From: SIG622 sp045604705
GTDB lineage: Bacteria > Bacillota > Clostridia > Oscillospirales > CAG-382
NCBI GenBank assembly: GCA_045604705.1
Contig: JAZUOO010000012.1
Span: 42,693 to 106,692 of the forward strand
Direction of reading: 5' to 3'
DNA: 64,000 nucleotides
Part shown: piece by piece, positions 1 through 8,482 of the stretch
Layout: the number at the start of each line of letters is the position of its first letter
How positions within the stretch are numbered: position 1 is the stretch's first letter
Made by a program: the position numbers and the translations under genes
Notes under the pieces: model-generated
Database searches by the model: none
What the model was told of the DNA's origin: nothing
Seen by the model: only the letters and a program-made list of their open reading frames with translations

Positions 1-136
1 TTGTGGTGCAATCAATAACATAATTAACAAATAATTTTTGGTTTCAACTTTATATGAACTATTACTAAATAATACTGGCACCTAAACCTTATATACCTTA
101 TGCAATAAGTTTTTTATTAAAACAGAGGCAAAATTA

Positions 137-2794
137 ATGAAATACAAAAGAATTCTAATTTTCGTTGTTATTATATCATTGTTGCTTGATTTGATTTGTT
201 TTGCAGTTTTTTCATCTGAGAACAATATTACAGCAGATAAAGTTGTTCATAATATATCGCCCGGACTTAAATATATAAAAACAGTCGAAGTTTGCGAGGG
301 GATAAGACAAGAAGTTTTTTCTTTTGAGTATACACCGCAAAGCGATACATCGATCAAAGCAGCATACGGTCAGTACATATATGGTTTTAATTCCGTTGGT
401 GATTTGATTTCTACCTACGATGGTGAGGGTCGAATTGTCGGTGGGATCAATACCGACTTTTTCATCACCAATACCGGCGTACCGATTTCGTGCCTTGTTT
501 CGGAAAAAGAAATAATATCATCATGTGACGGCAGAGTAGCAATAGGTTTTGACAAAAACGGATATGCTGTTATTGGAAATCCCGAAATTAAAGCAGAGTT
601 AAAAGTTGAAAATACCGGTAGAGTAATTCCTGTAGCTCATATAAATAAAACCCCGGGGATATGGGGATTATACCTTGTTACAGAAAAATTTAATTCTACA
701 ACAAAATCATCTGTCGATAGTATTGAAATAGTTTTAAAGCCTGTTACGGAAAATGAAGATGTTGCCGATGGAACATACTCCGAAGTATTAATACAAACTG
801 AAGAGAATGATTTAACGGCGGGTACTTTGACATATGGAGAAAACGAAGAAAGCACAGAAAATCGGCATACAACACAAAATTTCACGGATGAATTTATAGA
901 ATCAGACCTTGAAAGCAATCAGGAAAACAAATCAGAAAATGATTCTTCGAGTTTTCAAGCGAATGAGGTTGATACTAATGAAACCGATTCTGAAATAAAA
1001 AATGATGACATTTTAAAGCTAGGCGAAAATCTCAGAACTGTCGTAACAGAAATACGTCACAATTCCATGGACAGTGAAATACCTGAAGGATGCCTTGTTG
1101 CTTGTATTCCTACGGAGAACTTTGCACACCTCTCCGATGGTATCATGATCGGAGATGAAATAACAATAAACTTATCGTACAATTCGCATATTTTTTCTGA
1201 ATGCGAGAATATATTCGGAGCTGGTACACAGATTTTAAAGGATGGCGTATTTGTTGAACAGGAAGATGAGAGTATATTTAAATTCAGGAATCCGCGAACA
1301 GCGGCAGGTATCAAAGAGGATGGCACTGTCATATTTGTGTGCGTTGACGGCAGAAATTTCGGTACGAGTGTCGGTTATACTATCAAAGAACTTGCAGAAT
1401 ATCTCATTTCTTTAGGTTGTGTTAATGCAGTAAACTTTGATGGCGGAGGTTCGACGACCTTTTACGCGGCGGATTTAGGTGAAGTTAATGCAGAACTGAA
1501 GAATAGTCCGAGTGATGGAAAAGAGAGACGTGTTGCGGATGGTTTGATTTTTGTAAATATGGCAGAACCTACCGGTATTGTTTCGCACTCTTCAATCTAT
1601 CCCACAAACTTTTACGTTTATAATAAAAATGTATCAATACCGTTAGACGGACATATTTTGTTTTCAGATTCAAATTATTATCCGGTTGAATCCTTTACGG
1701 ATAAGTTTATTCTTTCTGTTGATGAGCAATTTGGAAAAATTGAAGACAATATTTTTACCCCATCAGGCATTCCGGGAGAAACGACAATCAATTTGCAGAA
1801 TAATGACAGTATACTTGATGTTGGAAGTATTATAATAACCGATGTTGTCGATAAAATTGATTTCACAAGCGAAAGTGATTTTCTTACACCATTTGATAAC
1901 GAAATTCCGCTTTTACTTTCTGCGTCTTTGTATACAATTCCAATTATGATAACAAATCAATGTGCAGAAATTAATGTTTTGGTCAAAGATGGCACAGACC
2001 CCGAGACCGAGTATCACATCGCCGATGAAACAGAAGCCCACATAGACGCCGAATCATTTTCCTTTATTCCATTAAAACGTGATGCTTCATATTTGATTAC
2101 GGCATCGCTTGGTGGAATATCAAAAACAATTGAAATTTTTGCGGAAAAATATCCATTCGACGATATGCATGAACATTGGGGGATGAATACAGCTTATGAT
2201 ATGTATAAAAGGGGTCTATTCGTAGGCGAAATAACATTTGATGAGAAAAAGTTGTTTTATCCTGAACGGAATATGACAAGAGCAGAATTTTGTGTGGTTC
2301 TTGCCAGAATTTTTGGGTTGGAGACAGAATATATCCCTCCGATAGTTTATGAGAGCTTTAACGAAATAGTTGTGACCGACGATATTGTTAATAGCTCAGA
2401 ACAAATATTACAAGACGTGCCGGATTGGGCCAAAGGAAGCGTCAATTCGTTGTATGACCTGGGTTATATAGATAGCCTTTTGAATATAAATGAAAACGGC
2501 GAAACTACATTTGATTCACAACAATTAATTACTCGTATGGATATTATCAGGGTTTTGGGTACAATGCTTACGATGGATGAGTTGCCGGAGTTTTCTGCAG
2601 ATTATATACCAATATTTAACGATTTTATTCCGGAAAATATTAACGATATAAGGTGTTTGCAAAGCCTATACAACCATGGTATTATTAAAGGCTACGAGGA
2701 CGGAACAATCAGACAGAATTCCAATCTCACACGAGCAGAAGCAGCTACTCTATTTTCAAGATTTATAAATATAGGCAAACAGCAGATTACATAA
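137..2794 (+). CDS. SLH-anchored phosphodiester glycosidase (NAGPA domain) surface protein
   Basis: An 885-residue secreted protein. Residues 1-27 form a hydrophobic signal peptide. The N-terminal half is a NAGPA-type (DUF2233) phosphodiester glycosidase: an early GGINTDFF segment, then RTAAGI near 387-392 and the family signature DGGGSTT at about 435-441. Family members remove sugar-phosphodiester caps; in Firmicutes the substrate is thought to be exopolysaccharide or wall polymer. Residues about 205-300 are a low-complexity, acidic Ser/Thr/Asn/Glu-rich insert inside the catalytic region. The C-terminus (about 672-880) carries three S-layer-homology repeats, the last two with recognisable TR-type motifs, so the enzyme is probably held on the secondary wall polymer. 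A hairpin terminator follows directly. The domain calls are firm; the substrate is inference. Confidence 0.85.
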   Translation: MKYKRILIFVVIISLLLDLICFAVFSSENNITADKVVHNISPGLKYIKTVEVCEGIRQEVFSFEYTPQSDTSIKAAYGQYIYGFNSVGDLISTYDGEGRIVGGINTDFFITNTGVPISCLVSEKEIISSCDGRVAIGFDKNGYAVIGNPEIKAELKVENTGRVIPVAHINKTPGIWGLYLVTEKFNSTTKSSVDSIEIVLKPVTENEDVADGTYSEVLIQTEENDLTAGTLTYGENEESTENRHTTQNFTDEFIESDLESNQENKSENDSSSFQANEVDTNETDSEIKNDDILKLGENLRTVVTEIRHNSMDSEIPEGCLVACIPTENFAHLSDGIMIGDEITINLSYNSHIFSECENIFGAGTQILKDGVFVEQEDESIFKFRNPRTAAGIKEDGTVIFVCVDGRNFGTSVGYTIKELAEYLISLGCVNAVNFDGGGSTTFYAADLGEVNAELKNSPSDGKERRVADGLIFVNMAEPTGIVSHSSIYPTNFYVYNKNVSIPLDGHILFSDSNYYPVESFTDKFILSVDEQFGKIEDNIFTPSGIPGETTINLQNNDSILDVGSIIITDVVDKIDFTSESDFLTPFDNEIPLLLSASLYTIPIMITNQCAEINVLVKDGTDPETEYHIADETEAHIDAESFSFIPLKRDASYLITASLGGISKTIEIFAEKYPFDDMHEHWGMNTAYDMYKRGLFVGEITFDEKKLFYPERNMTRAEFCVVLARIFGLETEYIPPIVYESFNEIVVTDDIVNSSEQILQDVPDWAKGSVNSLYDLGYIDSLLNINENGETTFDSQQLITRMDIIRVLGTMLTMDELPEFSADYIPIFNDFIPENINDIRCLQSLYNHGIIKGYEDGTIRQNSNLTRAEAATLFSRFINIGKQQIT

Positions 2795-2823
2795 TTTTAA
2801 GTATATATCTGAATAAATAACAT

Positions 2824-2855
2824 AACACCGCCAATAATATTATTGGGGTGTTTTT
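2824..2855 (+). terminator. Rho-independent terminator
   Basis: AACACC and CCAATAAT arms pair with ATTATTGG and GGTGTT and run into a T tract, 30 bp after the stop of the SLH protein gene. The T tract touches the first codon of the next ORF. Confidence 0.8.
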
Positions 2856-2861
2856 GTGTTA

Positions 2862-3083
2862 ATGTATTTACTTTGGCTCATAATTTGTTACTGTTTATTC
2901 TACAGATCACTAATTTTATCCGTTAATCTTGATATTGAATCTGCCTCGGCTTCGTTTGTATGTGCTGTTATTGCAATGTTTGGAGTACGTCCGTTTATTC
3001 AAATCGTTATTTTTTTTACCGTGCATTTAATTATCAGTATCTTGAATTTGATTCTTGATCTTGTATATGGTCAAAAGAATTAA
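2862..3083 (+). CDS. small membrane protein resembling the NfeD N-terminal segment
   Basis: A short ORF of two hydrophobic segments (about residues 2-20 and 27-60) separated by an acidic patch with DIESASASF. The spacing and the GVRPFIQIVIFF pattern recall the membrane part of NfeD-type proteins, but no soluble OB domain follows. The start is unclear: GTG at 2856 lies in the terminator T tract, ATG at 2862 is six bases later, and neither has a good ribosome binding site. It runs convergent to sigK, whose stop overlaps its end. It could be a real small protein or a truncated copy. The family link is a weak inference. Confidence 0.45.
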   Translation: MYLLWLIICYCLFYRSLILSVNLDIESASASFVCAVIAMFGVRPFIQIVIFFTVHLIISILNLILDLVYGQKN

Positions 3084-3757
3084 AACCTTGTACGTAATTT
3101 CTCTATTGCACTTTTTTCCAGTCTTGAAACATAACTTCTGGATATTCCAAGTTTACTTGCGATTTCTCTTTGTGTAATCGGCTTTTTGCCGCCAAGACCG
3201 TATCTTAATACTATTATCTCCTTTTCCCTGTCATCCAAAAGCTCATTTACGGCTTTGATTGCTTTTCTGCTATTGATCTTGAATTCTATTTCTTCCAGGA
3301 TATTATCTTCGCAACTGATTATATCCATATATGTTAGAGGATTGCCATCTTTATCGGTATCAACTGCATCCGATAAAAGTGTTTCGGCGGAGAGTTTTTT
3401 TTGCGATCTGAAGTACATTAATATTTCATTCTGTAGACATTTTCCTGCATATGTAGCAAATACTGTACCGCTGTCGGGATTATACGAGTCGATCGCCTTT
3501 ATTAACCCTATTGAACCGACCGAAATCAAATCGTCTTGTTCGAAGCCTGACGAGGAATACTTTTTTGCTATGTGTGCAACAAGTCTAAGATTATGTTCTA
3601 TGAGCTTTGTTCTGGCATTTATATCTCCGTTTTTTGTGCGTTTAAAATATTCTTTTTCTTCTTCTTTGGAGAGTGGGGGAGGAAATGCTGAATTTGATGA
3701 GATTTTCAAAAAAAGACAGTATGCTCCAAGTGTTATGATCGAAGCGGTAAATAACAT
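3080..3757 (-). CDS. sigK: RNA polymerase sporulation sigma factor SigK (pro-sigma-K)
   Basis: A 225-residue sigma-70 family protein. Residues 1-20 are a hydrophobic pro-sequence, followed by the NSAFPPPLS junction typical of sigma-K. Region 2 contains NLRLVAHIAKKY and the DDLISVGSIGLIKAIDSY core; region 4 ends with a helix-turn-helix, TQREIASKLGISRSYVSRLEK. Sigma-K drives late mother-cell genes (coat, germination). The gene is continuous, with no skin-type element between its halves, and the pro-sequence implies activation by a SpoIVFB-type protease. A GGAGG site sits four bases before the ATG. The cotJ operon and cwlD in the same window fit this role. Confidence 0.93.
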   Translation of the reverse strand: MLFTASIITLGAYCLFLKISSNSAFPPPLSKEEEKEYFKRTKNGDINARTKLIEHNLRLVAHIAKKYSSSGFEQDDLISVGSIGLIKAIDSYNPDSGTVFATYAGKCLQNEILMYFRSQKKLSAETLLSDAVDTDKDGNPLTYMDIISCEDNILEEIEFKINSRKAIKAVNELLDDREKEIIVLRYGLGGKKPITQREIASKLGISRSYVSRLEKSAIEKLRTRF

Positions 3758-3882
3758 AAAGCCTCCGAAATTGGTATTATATAGTTTATTTTATGTAGCA
3801 AATTAGGATAATATTATTATTTTGTTTGTATGTTTTATACGAAAATATAATGTAAAATAACGAAAAATATAATTATATGATA

Positions 3883-3911
3883 TTGCATTAAAGTGAAATA
3901 TGTGATATAAT
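3883..3911 (+). promoter_or_regulatory. sigma-A promoter for the NUDIX fusion gene
   Basis: TTGCAT (3883-3888), 17-bp spacer, TATAAT (3906-3911), with a TG one base before the -10 (extended -10). It lies about 85 bp before the proposed TTG start. Confidence 0.7.
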
Positions 3912-3994
3912 ATAGTAATTAATCATCAGTTCCATTGATTTTGTATTTTATGCTTTTGACAAATACTGAATTTCAAACAACGGAGGTGGGAGGA

Positions 3995-4768
3995 TTGACA
4001 TCGCTGAACAAAACAAATATCAATAAAGGTACGAAATTTATTATGGGTAAAAAGGTTACTGTTAAAGTAACGGGTACATACAGAGTCGTCGGCGAGGATA
4101 AAAGAAGACACACTGTCAATTGCGGTATGATTTGTACAGAAAACAATAACCCTGAGCGAAATGCATATGTTGTTGGTGTGGAAAGACCTCTCACAGAATA
4201 TACAGGTGAAATTATTGCAGTAGTAAAGAATCGGGAAACAAGAAAGGATTCATGGGTTATTGCACCCGGAGGATATATTCTTTACGAACCGGCTCTTGTC
4301 AAGCTTCTTGAACAGTTTGTTGATAAACAGATTTGCTCTTTTATCTGTCTTTACGAAAAAAGCTGTGGTGCAGTTTTATATACCGAGGAATTTGATGTGA
4401 GAAAATTTCTTCTTATCAAGAATATGTCCGGACACATCGGATTCCCGAAAGGTCATGTGGAATTCGGGGAATCTGAGAAAGTTACAGCCGAACGTGAGAT
4501 ATGGGAAGAAACCGGAGTTCACACTTCCGTTATTCACGGATTCAGAGAGTTTTATAATTATTCCGTAAACAGCTTTGTAAAAAAACAGGCAGTATATTTT
4601 GTCGCTCCATTTTCAACCGATGAGATAGAAATGAATATTCGTGAAATTTCCGAATATCTGCTTGTTACACTTGACGAAGGTATGAAGGTTCTCAACTATC
4701 CCCATGACAGATCGATTTTATCAAAAGCAGATAAGTTCATTTCACAAATTCAGGGACATTCAAATTAA
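3995..4768 (+). CDS. inorganic-pyrophosphatase-like domain fused to NUDIX hydrolase
   Basis: The N-terminal ~90 residues resemble bacterial inorganic pyrophosphatase-like proteins (RRHTVNCGMI, AYVVGVERPL, TGEIIAVV, SWVIAPGGY). The C-terminal ~150 residues are a NUDIX hydrolase with an intact box (GHVEFGE, seven residues, REIWEETGV), so the metal-binding glutamates are present. NUDIX enzymes hydrolyse nucleoside diphosphates linked to another group; the substrate here is unknown. I choose the TTG at 3995 because GGAGGTGGGAGG ends just before it with eight-base spacing; ATG at 4043 is the alternative. The gene is monocistronic: it has its own promoter and a terminator follows. Confidence 0.8.
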   Translation: MTSLNKTNINKGTKFIMGKKVTVKVTGTYRVVGEDKRRHTVNCGMICTENNNPERNAYVVGVERPLTEYTGEIIAVVKNRETRKDSWVIAPGGYILYEPALVKLLEQFVDKQICSFICLYEKSCGAVLYTEEFDVRKFLLIKNMSGHIGFPKGHVEFGESEKVTAEREIWEETGVHTSVIHGFREFYNYSVNSFVKKQAVYFVAPFSTDEIEMNIREISEYLLVTLDEGMKVLNYPHDRSILSKADKFISQIQGHSN

Positions 4769-4780
4769 TTAGTTTTAAAT

Positions 4781-4818
4781 GTGGTTATTGTGTTTATTTG
4801 CAATAATCACTTTTCTTT
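4781..4818 (+). terminator. Rho-independent terminator
   Basis: GTGGTTATTG pairs with CAATAATCAC (one G-U) around a 10-base loop, followed by TTTTCTTT. It separates the NUDIX gene from proC. Confidence 0.75.
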
Positions 4819-4909
4819 AAAAATACACAAAATCAATATAGATTTATCCAATAATATGTTGTATAATAATGTATTAAATAATTATGTTATTTAGCGAAAG
4901 GAACAGTAA

Positions 4910-5713
4910 ATGAAAATATCTGTTATTGGCACGGGAAATATGGCTCTTGCTATTATAGGAGCGGTTAAAAGATCGGGAAGAATGCCTACTGAAATTTTCT
5001 GTACTTTTGATAAATTTGAATTACAACTTCAAAAAGCCGTACAGCTCGGTGCTTGTAAGGCAAAATCACTCAAGGATGCCCTGGATGAAGCAGACTTTGT
5101 ATTGCTTTCCGTAAAGCCGCAGGATCTTGACGAAGTAATTGAAAGTATAAAAAAAGATTGTGGTGATTATCAGAGAAAAATCTACGTAACAATATGTGCC
5201 GGCGTTTCCTCTGATTATATTTGTAATGCTTTCGGAAGTAAAGTTCCGGTAATAAGAGTTATGCCCAATGCCCCTTTGATGATTGGTGCGGGTGCAACTG
5301 CGATAACAAGAAATGAGCTTGTAAACGATAAGGATTATTCAAAAATATGCGGTATCTTTTCTCTCGGCGGTGAGGTATCGTCCATTCCTGAGTCTCAGAT
5401 GAACGCAATCATCTCTGTAAACTCTTCGAGCCCAGCATATTTTTACGAAATAATCAGAATAATGATGGAATATGCAAGGACACAGGGAATTGACGATAGA
5501 GTTGCACAAAGTATGGCTCAGAACGCAATGTACGGTGCTGCGAAAATGCTCATGAGTTCCGATAAGACTCCTGAGGAACAAATTGCCGTTGTCAAATCAA
5601 AAAAAGGTACAACCGAGGCTGCACTTGATAGTCTTAAAAATAATGAACTTGAAAGAATTTTCTTTGAAGCTATGAGTGCCTGTACCAAGAGAGCAGAGGA
5701 ACTCGGTAAATAA
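4910..5713 (+). CDS. proC: pyrroline-5-carboxylate reductase
   Basis: A 267-residue cytoplasmic enzyme for the last step of proline synthesis: reduction of 1-pyrroline-5-carboxylate with NAD(P)H. The Rossmann dinucleotide site is at the start (VIGTGNMA, residues 5-12), followed by SVKPQ and the RVMPNAP stretch, and a C-terminal dimer domain with the SSPAYFYE helix. Length and motif order match the family. The ATG follows a GAAAGGA site. It is probably cotranscribed with the YesL-like membrane protein 11 bp downstream. No other proline genes are in the window. Confidence 0.95.
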   Translation: MKISVIGTGNMALAIIGAVKRSGRMPTEIFCTFDKFELQLQKAVQLGACKAKSLKDALDEADFVLLSVKPQDLDEVIESIKKDCGDYQRKIYVTICAGVSSDYICNAFGSKVPVIRVMPNAPLMIGAGATAITRNELVNDKDYSKICGIFSLGGEVSSIPESQMNAIISVNSSSPAYFYEIIRIMMEYARTQGIDDRVAQSMAQNAMYGAAKMLMSSDKTPEEQIAVVKSKKGTTEAALDSLKNNELERIFFEAMSACTKRAEELGK

Positions 5714-5724
5714 GGAGGAGTAAG

Positions 5725-6702
5725 GTGAAAAATAAATTTAAGCTTTTTGATATGAATAAACCCGGAAAGGGTGTTGTAAAGAGTCAGGTAAGAAAAGAGG
5801 AAAGTACCGATATTTTCGGTTTTTTTCGAGTCCTGAAAAACAGGTTTTGGAATATTTCTTCTCTTAATATGCTGTACCTTATTGTCAATTTTCCAATCAT
5901 TTTCGGCTTGATATACTTATCCGGAGTATTCAATATTGAAACCACTACACCAGCATCGCACTATTATGCAAATCTGTTTGGTATGATGCAGTATGGTCAT
6001 TCCCCATATATAAGTACGTTGCTTTCTGTACTTGGAGGTGACATTACTTTATCAGTTTCTTCGACGGTATCAAATGTTTTCGGCTGTCTTACATTATTGA
6101 TAATCTTCACAAACGGTATATCAAATGTCGGCGCAACTTATGTACTTAGAAGTTTTGTTAGATCTGAACCTGTATTTTTGTTTTCCGACTTTTTTGGAGC
6201 TGTAAAAAGGAATTACAAACAGGCAATTGTTTTAGGTATTATTGATTTCTTGTTTATATACGCTCTTGTGTACGGTTCTATGATGTATTTTATAAACTCC
6301 GGTACATATATGTTTTCTATAATGTTCTTCGCCGAGATACTTCTTCTCATTATTTATCTCACCATGAGATTTTATATGTATGTGCTTCTTGTAACATTTG
6401 ATCTGGGCATTGTAAAGCTGCTGAAGAATTCTTTTATCTTTGCAATTGTTGGCTTTAAGAGAAATATTGTTGCGTGGCTTGGAATTATTCTTGTTCTCGT
6501 AATCAACTTCTATTTCTTGTTTACAATTCCCATGTTGGGGGTAATTGCGCCATTCCTCATAATTGTTATGCTGGTTATGTTTATGGCATCTTTTGCCGCA
6601 TATCCTGTTATAAAGAAATACATGATCGATCCATATTATAAATCAGAACCAAAGGATAAAATTGCCCCGGTTGATGAACCAATATTCATCGACAGAGGCT
6701 GA
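5725..6702 (+). CDS. YesL-like (DUF624) integral membrane protein
   Basis: A 325-residue protein with a soluble basic N-terminus (about 40 residues) and roughly six membrane segments. The pattern FGFFRVLKNRFW...LNMLYLIVNFPIIF and the later GATYVLRSFVRSEP/DFFGAVKRNYKQA match the YesL/DUF624 family, often found beside sugar ABC transporters in Firmicutes. Its biochemical role is not established. The start is GTG, chosen because GGAGGAG precedes it by six bases. It lies 11 bp after proC and is convergent with the xer gene. The C-terminal ~25 residues are charged and probably cytoplasmic. Confidence 0.75.
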   Translation: MKNKFKLFDMNKPGKGVVKSQVRKEESTDIFGFFRVLKNRFWNISSLNMLYLIVNFPIIFGLIYLSGVFNIETTTPASHYYANLFGMMQYGHSPYISTLLSVLGGDITLSVSSTVSNVFGCLTLLIIFTNGISNVGATYVLRSFVRSEPVFLFSDFFGAVKRNYKQAIVLGIIDFLFIYALVYGSMMYFINSGTYMFSIMFFAEILLLIIYLTMRFYMYVLLVTFDLGIVKLLKNSFIFAIVGFKRNIVAWLGIILVLVINFYFLFTIPMLGVIAPFLIIVMLVMFMASFAAYPVIKKYMIDPYYKSEPKDKIAPVDEPIFIDRG

Positions 6703-6707
6703 TTTGA

Positions 6708-7763
6708 TCAGATATTCTTTTCGTTTTCGGGCTTTTCATAAGCTTCCTCGTGTTTTTCAACTCTCACGGAACCCCTATTCTTTGACGGTTTGATGTCCGA
6801 TAGCGGATTTGAGTTCGCAGCATTTTTCAATTGTTCATCACTTATGTGTGTATATATTTCCGTTGTTGCAAGGTTTTCGTGCCCGAGTATATCCTTAAGT
6901 ATTCTTACATCCGTATGTCCGTATTGATACATGAGAGTAGCAGCTGTATGCCTGAGTTTGTGTACCGACATACCGGGGCGGTCTAGACCTGCTTCTTTCA
7001 GATGTTTGTAAATAAGCCATTGGACGGTCTGCTTGCTTATTCTGTTTCTGTTTCTTGAAATAAAAAGTGCATTTTCCGCTTCATGTTTAGGATTTGTAGG
7101 TCTCAAGTTTAAATAATTTTTTATAGCTATTTCGCAGGCGTCGTTGAGATAAACGATTCTTTCCTTGTTACCCTTACCGATAATTCGCAGTGTTTCAAAA
7201 TCCTTGCTGATGTCCTTAAGGTTTATCCCGACAAGCTCGGAAACTCTGAGTCCAAGGTTTAGAAAAAGTGTTATTATTGCAAAATCTCGCTCATAGTTAT
7301 TTCCTTTAACTGATTCAAGAAGCTGTTTCGATTCTTCGATATCAAGATATTTCGGAAGTCTTTTTGGTTTTTTTGTTCCTTCAATGTATTCCGTCGGATC
7401 TTTCTCAATCAGTTTTTCGTTCTTACTCAGAAATTTATAAAATGAACGTAGTGCAGAAAGTTTTCTGTTTCGCGATGCAGGGGCATTGTTCTTTTCAGTG
7501 AAGCAGCATTTCAGAAATTCCAAAATATCTTTCGCCTCAATGGAAAATACAAGCTTATCATCAACTTCGTGGAAGCCCAGATCGCCTTCAAAGTAGCCGG
7601 CATATTTCTTAGGATGCCGTTGTTTGAGCATGAATCTGTAAAAAGTACGCAGATCATGGTAGTATTGGAATACTGTATTTTTGCTTCTGCCTTTATTTAC
7701 AATCATATGATTAAGGAATTTTTGAACAGATGCAGGAGCATCGCTGAAATCAAGATTAGTCAT
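6708..7763 (-). CDS. tyrosine recombinase, XerC/XerD type
   Basis: A 351-residue site-specific recombinase with a SAM-like core-binding domain (about 10-115) and a catalytic domain (about 140-310). All active-site residues can be placed: R173 (LGLRVSEL), K197 (GKGNKER), H268 and R271 (HKLRHT), H295 (LGHENL) and Y304 (TTEIYTH). This is the family that resolves chromosome dimers at dif; length and motifs favour a XerC/D role over a phage integrase. A charged ~35-residue C-terminal tail is longer than usual. No phage or att sites are adjacent. Whether it is XerC, XerD or a third Xer cannot be settled here. Confidence 0.85.
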   Translation of the reverse strand: MTNLDFSDAPASVQKFLNHMIVNKGRSKNTVFQYYHDLRTFYRFMLKQRHPKKYAGYFEGDLGFHEVDDKLVFSIEAKDILEFLKCCFTEKNNAPASRNRKLSALRSFYKFLSKNEKLIEKDPTEYIEGTKKPKRLPKYLDIEESKQLLESVKGNNYERDFAIITLFLNLGLRVSELVGINLKDISKDFETLRIIGKGNKERIVYLNDACEIAIKNYLNLRPTNPKHEAENALFISRNRNRISKQTVQWLIYKHLKEAGLDRPGMSVHKLRHTAATLMYQYGHTDVRILKDILGHENLATTEIYTHISDEQLKNAANSNPLSDIKPSKNRGSVRVEKHEEAYEKPENEKNI

Positions 7764-7863
7764 AAGTTAATCCCCAATTGTATAAAATTTTAATTTTATT
7801 ACTAATTAATTATATTATATATTTTTCAATTTGTCAAGTTAAAACCAGAAAGGGAAATGTTTT

Positions 7864-8436
7864 ATGAAAAAAATTTTAAGTGAAAAGGGTAATTTAATAG
7901 CGAGATGTATTGTATTTCAGATTGCAATGTCACTCCTTGGTTTCTTTGTTTTGTCTGGGATTGCAAATATTAGTAATACTGTGGTTCTTATCGGCGGTAT
8001 TTTTACGATGTTGTTTTATTTTGCAATTATGGGAGCATTTCTAAACGAGGACGGTCTGAAAGATGCGCTAATCATGAAACGAAACAATATGTCCTTTGAC
8101 TATTTTTATGGCATGAAATACGTTGCAATATCATACATACCAACTCTTTTTATGACTGTACTAATTGCGATATTCAGAACCTTTTCTATCGCATCACAAG
8201 CAGCAGATTTTTTGGTGATGATAGTAAAATTTTTCTTTACAGGTATGTATATAGGTATTGATATGTCCTTATTTATTACCGGAGTTGACGAAAACGGATA
8301 TGCAATTTACAGCACATTTAGTAATAATGGTTATTCGCTTATAATATATCAGCTGTTCTCTATAGCTGTCTGCGGTATGTTCTATTATTTGGGACTTAAG
8401 GGAGTAAACCTTGTGAAAACAAAGGAAAAGAAATAA
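7864..8436 (+). CDS. hypothetical integral membrane protein
   Basis: A 190-residue protein with about five hydrophobic segments (roughly residues 12-30, 38-58, 90-110, 120-145, 160-180). The rest is short polar loops with a basic C-terminus. I do not recognise a family. A GAAAGGGAAATG stretch precedes the ATG. It lies 46 bp before cwlD on the same strand and may share its transcript, so a role at the sporulating membrane is possible but unsupported. Confidence 0.7.
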   Translation: MKKILSEKGNLIARCIVFQIAMSLLGFFVLSGIANISNTVVLIGGIFTMLFYFAIMGAFLNEDGLKDALIMKRNNMSFDYFYGMKYVAISYIPTLFMTVLIAIFRTFSIASQAADFLVMIVKFFFTGMYIGIDMSLFITGVDENGYAIYSTFSNNGYSLIIYQLFSIAVCGMFYYLGLKGVNLVKTKEKK

Positions 8437-8482
8437 TAAAATCGACTACTGCCGAATATTCTTTACAAAGGCGGTGGTATCA

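Noticed and set aside
3186..3806. A 206-codon open frame antisense to sigK
   Set aside because: Entirely within and opposite to a well-conserved sigma factor gene, with no recognisable product.
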